Source: Zingiber officinale
Taxonomy: Eukaryota > Streptophyta > Magnoliopsida > Zingiberales > Zingiberaceae
Assembly: GCF_018446385.1 (NCBI RefSeq)
Contig: NC_056002.1
Span: 33,528,636-33,592,635 of the forward strand
Direction of reading: 5' to 3'
Length of the DNA: 64,000 nucleotides
How positions within the stretch are numbered: the stretch's first letter is position 1; every line of letters begins with the position of its first letter. The position numbers and the translations under genes were made by a program. The notes below the pieces were generated by a model. It was not told the origin of the DNA. It did no database searches and saw only the letters and a program-made list of their open reading frames with translations. Below are positions 62,832 to 64,000 of this stretch, piece by piece.

Positions 62832-64000
62832 GAATGAACTCCAAGCAAGGTTGATCGAAAGGTTTCCAGTCGACCGCACGTGGTCGACCACACTAGCAAA
62901 TCTTGTTAAACTTAAGTTTAGTTTTATCGTAGTATTTTGTATTACTATTATTGTTATTGATTAATTTAGTATTGTAGGAAAAGTCTTAGTGAATCAGGTG
63001 ATCATACACTGAGAAGAAAAAGTCTAAACAGGTCCGGAGGACCAAATGTTTGGTAGGTAAGTTGAGACAAGAAATTGGAGTGGAGCGACGGGGAGGTCGT
63101 GCCCCGAGAAGTGACAAACCTTAGGTCATTGATCCAACTAAAGAAACTAGGAGATTTTCAAGTTGAAATCAAGACAGGTCTTACTGCCTTTTCTTACTCA
63201 TACATCATACTACTGTGCTAACCTTGTGTTACAGGGATATTATTTTTATATCGTCGAACTAACTCTATTTTGCAAAAGTTGAAGGGATCAGTCGACCGAA
63301 CTAAACTAATGTGGTAGAGTTCAGATCGCGCAGAGCAAACTTGGAAGTCAGGCAGATTGGTCCACTGAACCCAGAGATCGATCGACCGAACCTAATTTGG
63401 TAACACACAGTGGTATATTCGTTCGACCGATCAAGGTTATCGGTCAACCGAACATTTAATGGCATTAATGACATGAAGATCGGATCTTGGTGAAAAAGGA
63501 AAGCTGATTGATTAATTGACCGATAGGGAGATTGGTCAACTGAACTAATCAGTCAATAGAACATCTTTTCGGTCGACCGATCAAAGCTTATAAAAAGACC
63601 TTGAGATTTGAGCCGATGCAATAACTTTATTGTACAACCTTCTGATCTACTACTCTTCTGTTCGTGCCGCTACTATGCTTCATTTTCATGTGCAAGGTAC
63701 TATGACTCTTCTGCGATGATCTGTGCTTCAACTCTTCATTTTTGTCGGTATGTTTTCCACTTGCATTATTTATGTAAGATAGTAGTTTGTTATTATCCTA
63801 TACATCATTTGTATGAGTTATTTCTTCTCTGAAGTTTTTGGAAAGTAGTCTATTAGTGAATTGACTAATGGTGAAATCAAGGATCGTGGGTCTTGGTGTA
63901 CATAGGCTCTAACCAAGTAACCACCTGAGTCATCTATATTTCTTTTTCTTTTATATTTCACTGCTGCTTTGATATTTGTTTTATGAGTCAATACAAAAAG
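62832..64000 (+). mobile_element. Partial LTR-like sequence running off the window
   Basis: The stretch has palindromic GGTCGACC/TCGACCGA words at about 62859-62881, 63291, 63378, 63422, 63447 and 63569, then a TATA-like tataaaaagacc near 63589 and a pyrimidine-rich transcribed part. The layout is that of a copia LTR. The ends lie outside or are not clear. It may be the older LTR that the 46979-62831 element entered. Confidence 0.45.

Overview
The window is nuclear DNA from a flowering plant, most likely a monocot: intron-rich genes with GT-AG splicing, a GC-rich single-exon GRAS gene, AT-rich spacers, and a right half built almost wholly of LTR-retrotransposon fossils, many nested in one another. 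The species cannot be told from sequence alone. No bacterial-type operon, CRISPR array, rRNA or tRNA gene was seen.

Layout. The left 26 kb is gene-bearing. It holds the 3' exons of a rare light-harvesting protein (LHCB7 type, +, 64-2473), ribosomal protein eL6 (+, 3733-5493), a decayed calmodulin-like EF-hand gene (CML21/22 type, -, about 6100-7850), a LATERAL SUPPRESSOR-type GRAS regulator (-, 15966-17159), TRAPP subunit 6/Trs33 (+, 18152-20642) and a SEC14/CRAL-TRIO lipid-transfer protein in 11 coding exons (-, 21965-26146). Between them lie an array of large foldback units (9240-10380), a second foldback element (10745-11330), a solo LTR (11485-12362), a hAT-type MITE (12669-13100) and a LINE scrap (14530-14710). 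Another solo LTR sits inside intron 1 of the TRAPP gene.

From 27 kb on, the sequence is mostly transposon. A gag-only copia-type element (27087-34555, -) is split by two solo LTRs. Three copies of a 2.4-2.5 kb TGTT...CAACA unit, each with 5-bp target duplications, lie at 30943-33455, 34699-37090 and 43674-46079. A broken STK16-like kinase gene (38691-40320, -) carries a solo LTR in an intron. It is followed by a CACTA transposon remnant (about 40650-43456) with a clear terminal end and subterminal repeats. From 46979 to 62831 lies a second gag-only element (+) whose 5' LTR was invaded by a 4.0 kb solo LTR and by another solo LTR, which itself holds a third gag-only element (52081-56419, -). 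The last kilobase belongs to yet another LTR-like sequence.

The host genes are unrelated housekeeping or developmental genes (photosynthesis, translation, vesicle tethering, lipid transfer, axillary meristem control) and form no pathway together. The most unusual structure is in the repeats: tandem foldbacks, palindrome clusters just upstream of the TATA box in several different LTR families, a hidden ~145-bp periodicity in the 4 kb LTR, and three gag-only elements beside nine solo LTRs or solo-LTR-like units. I found no convincing new multi-gene system.
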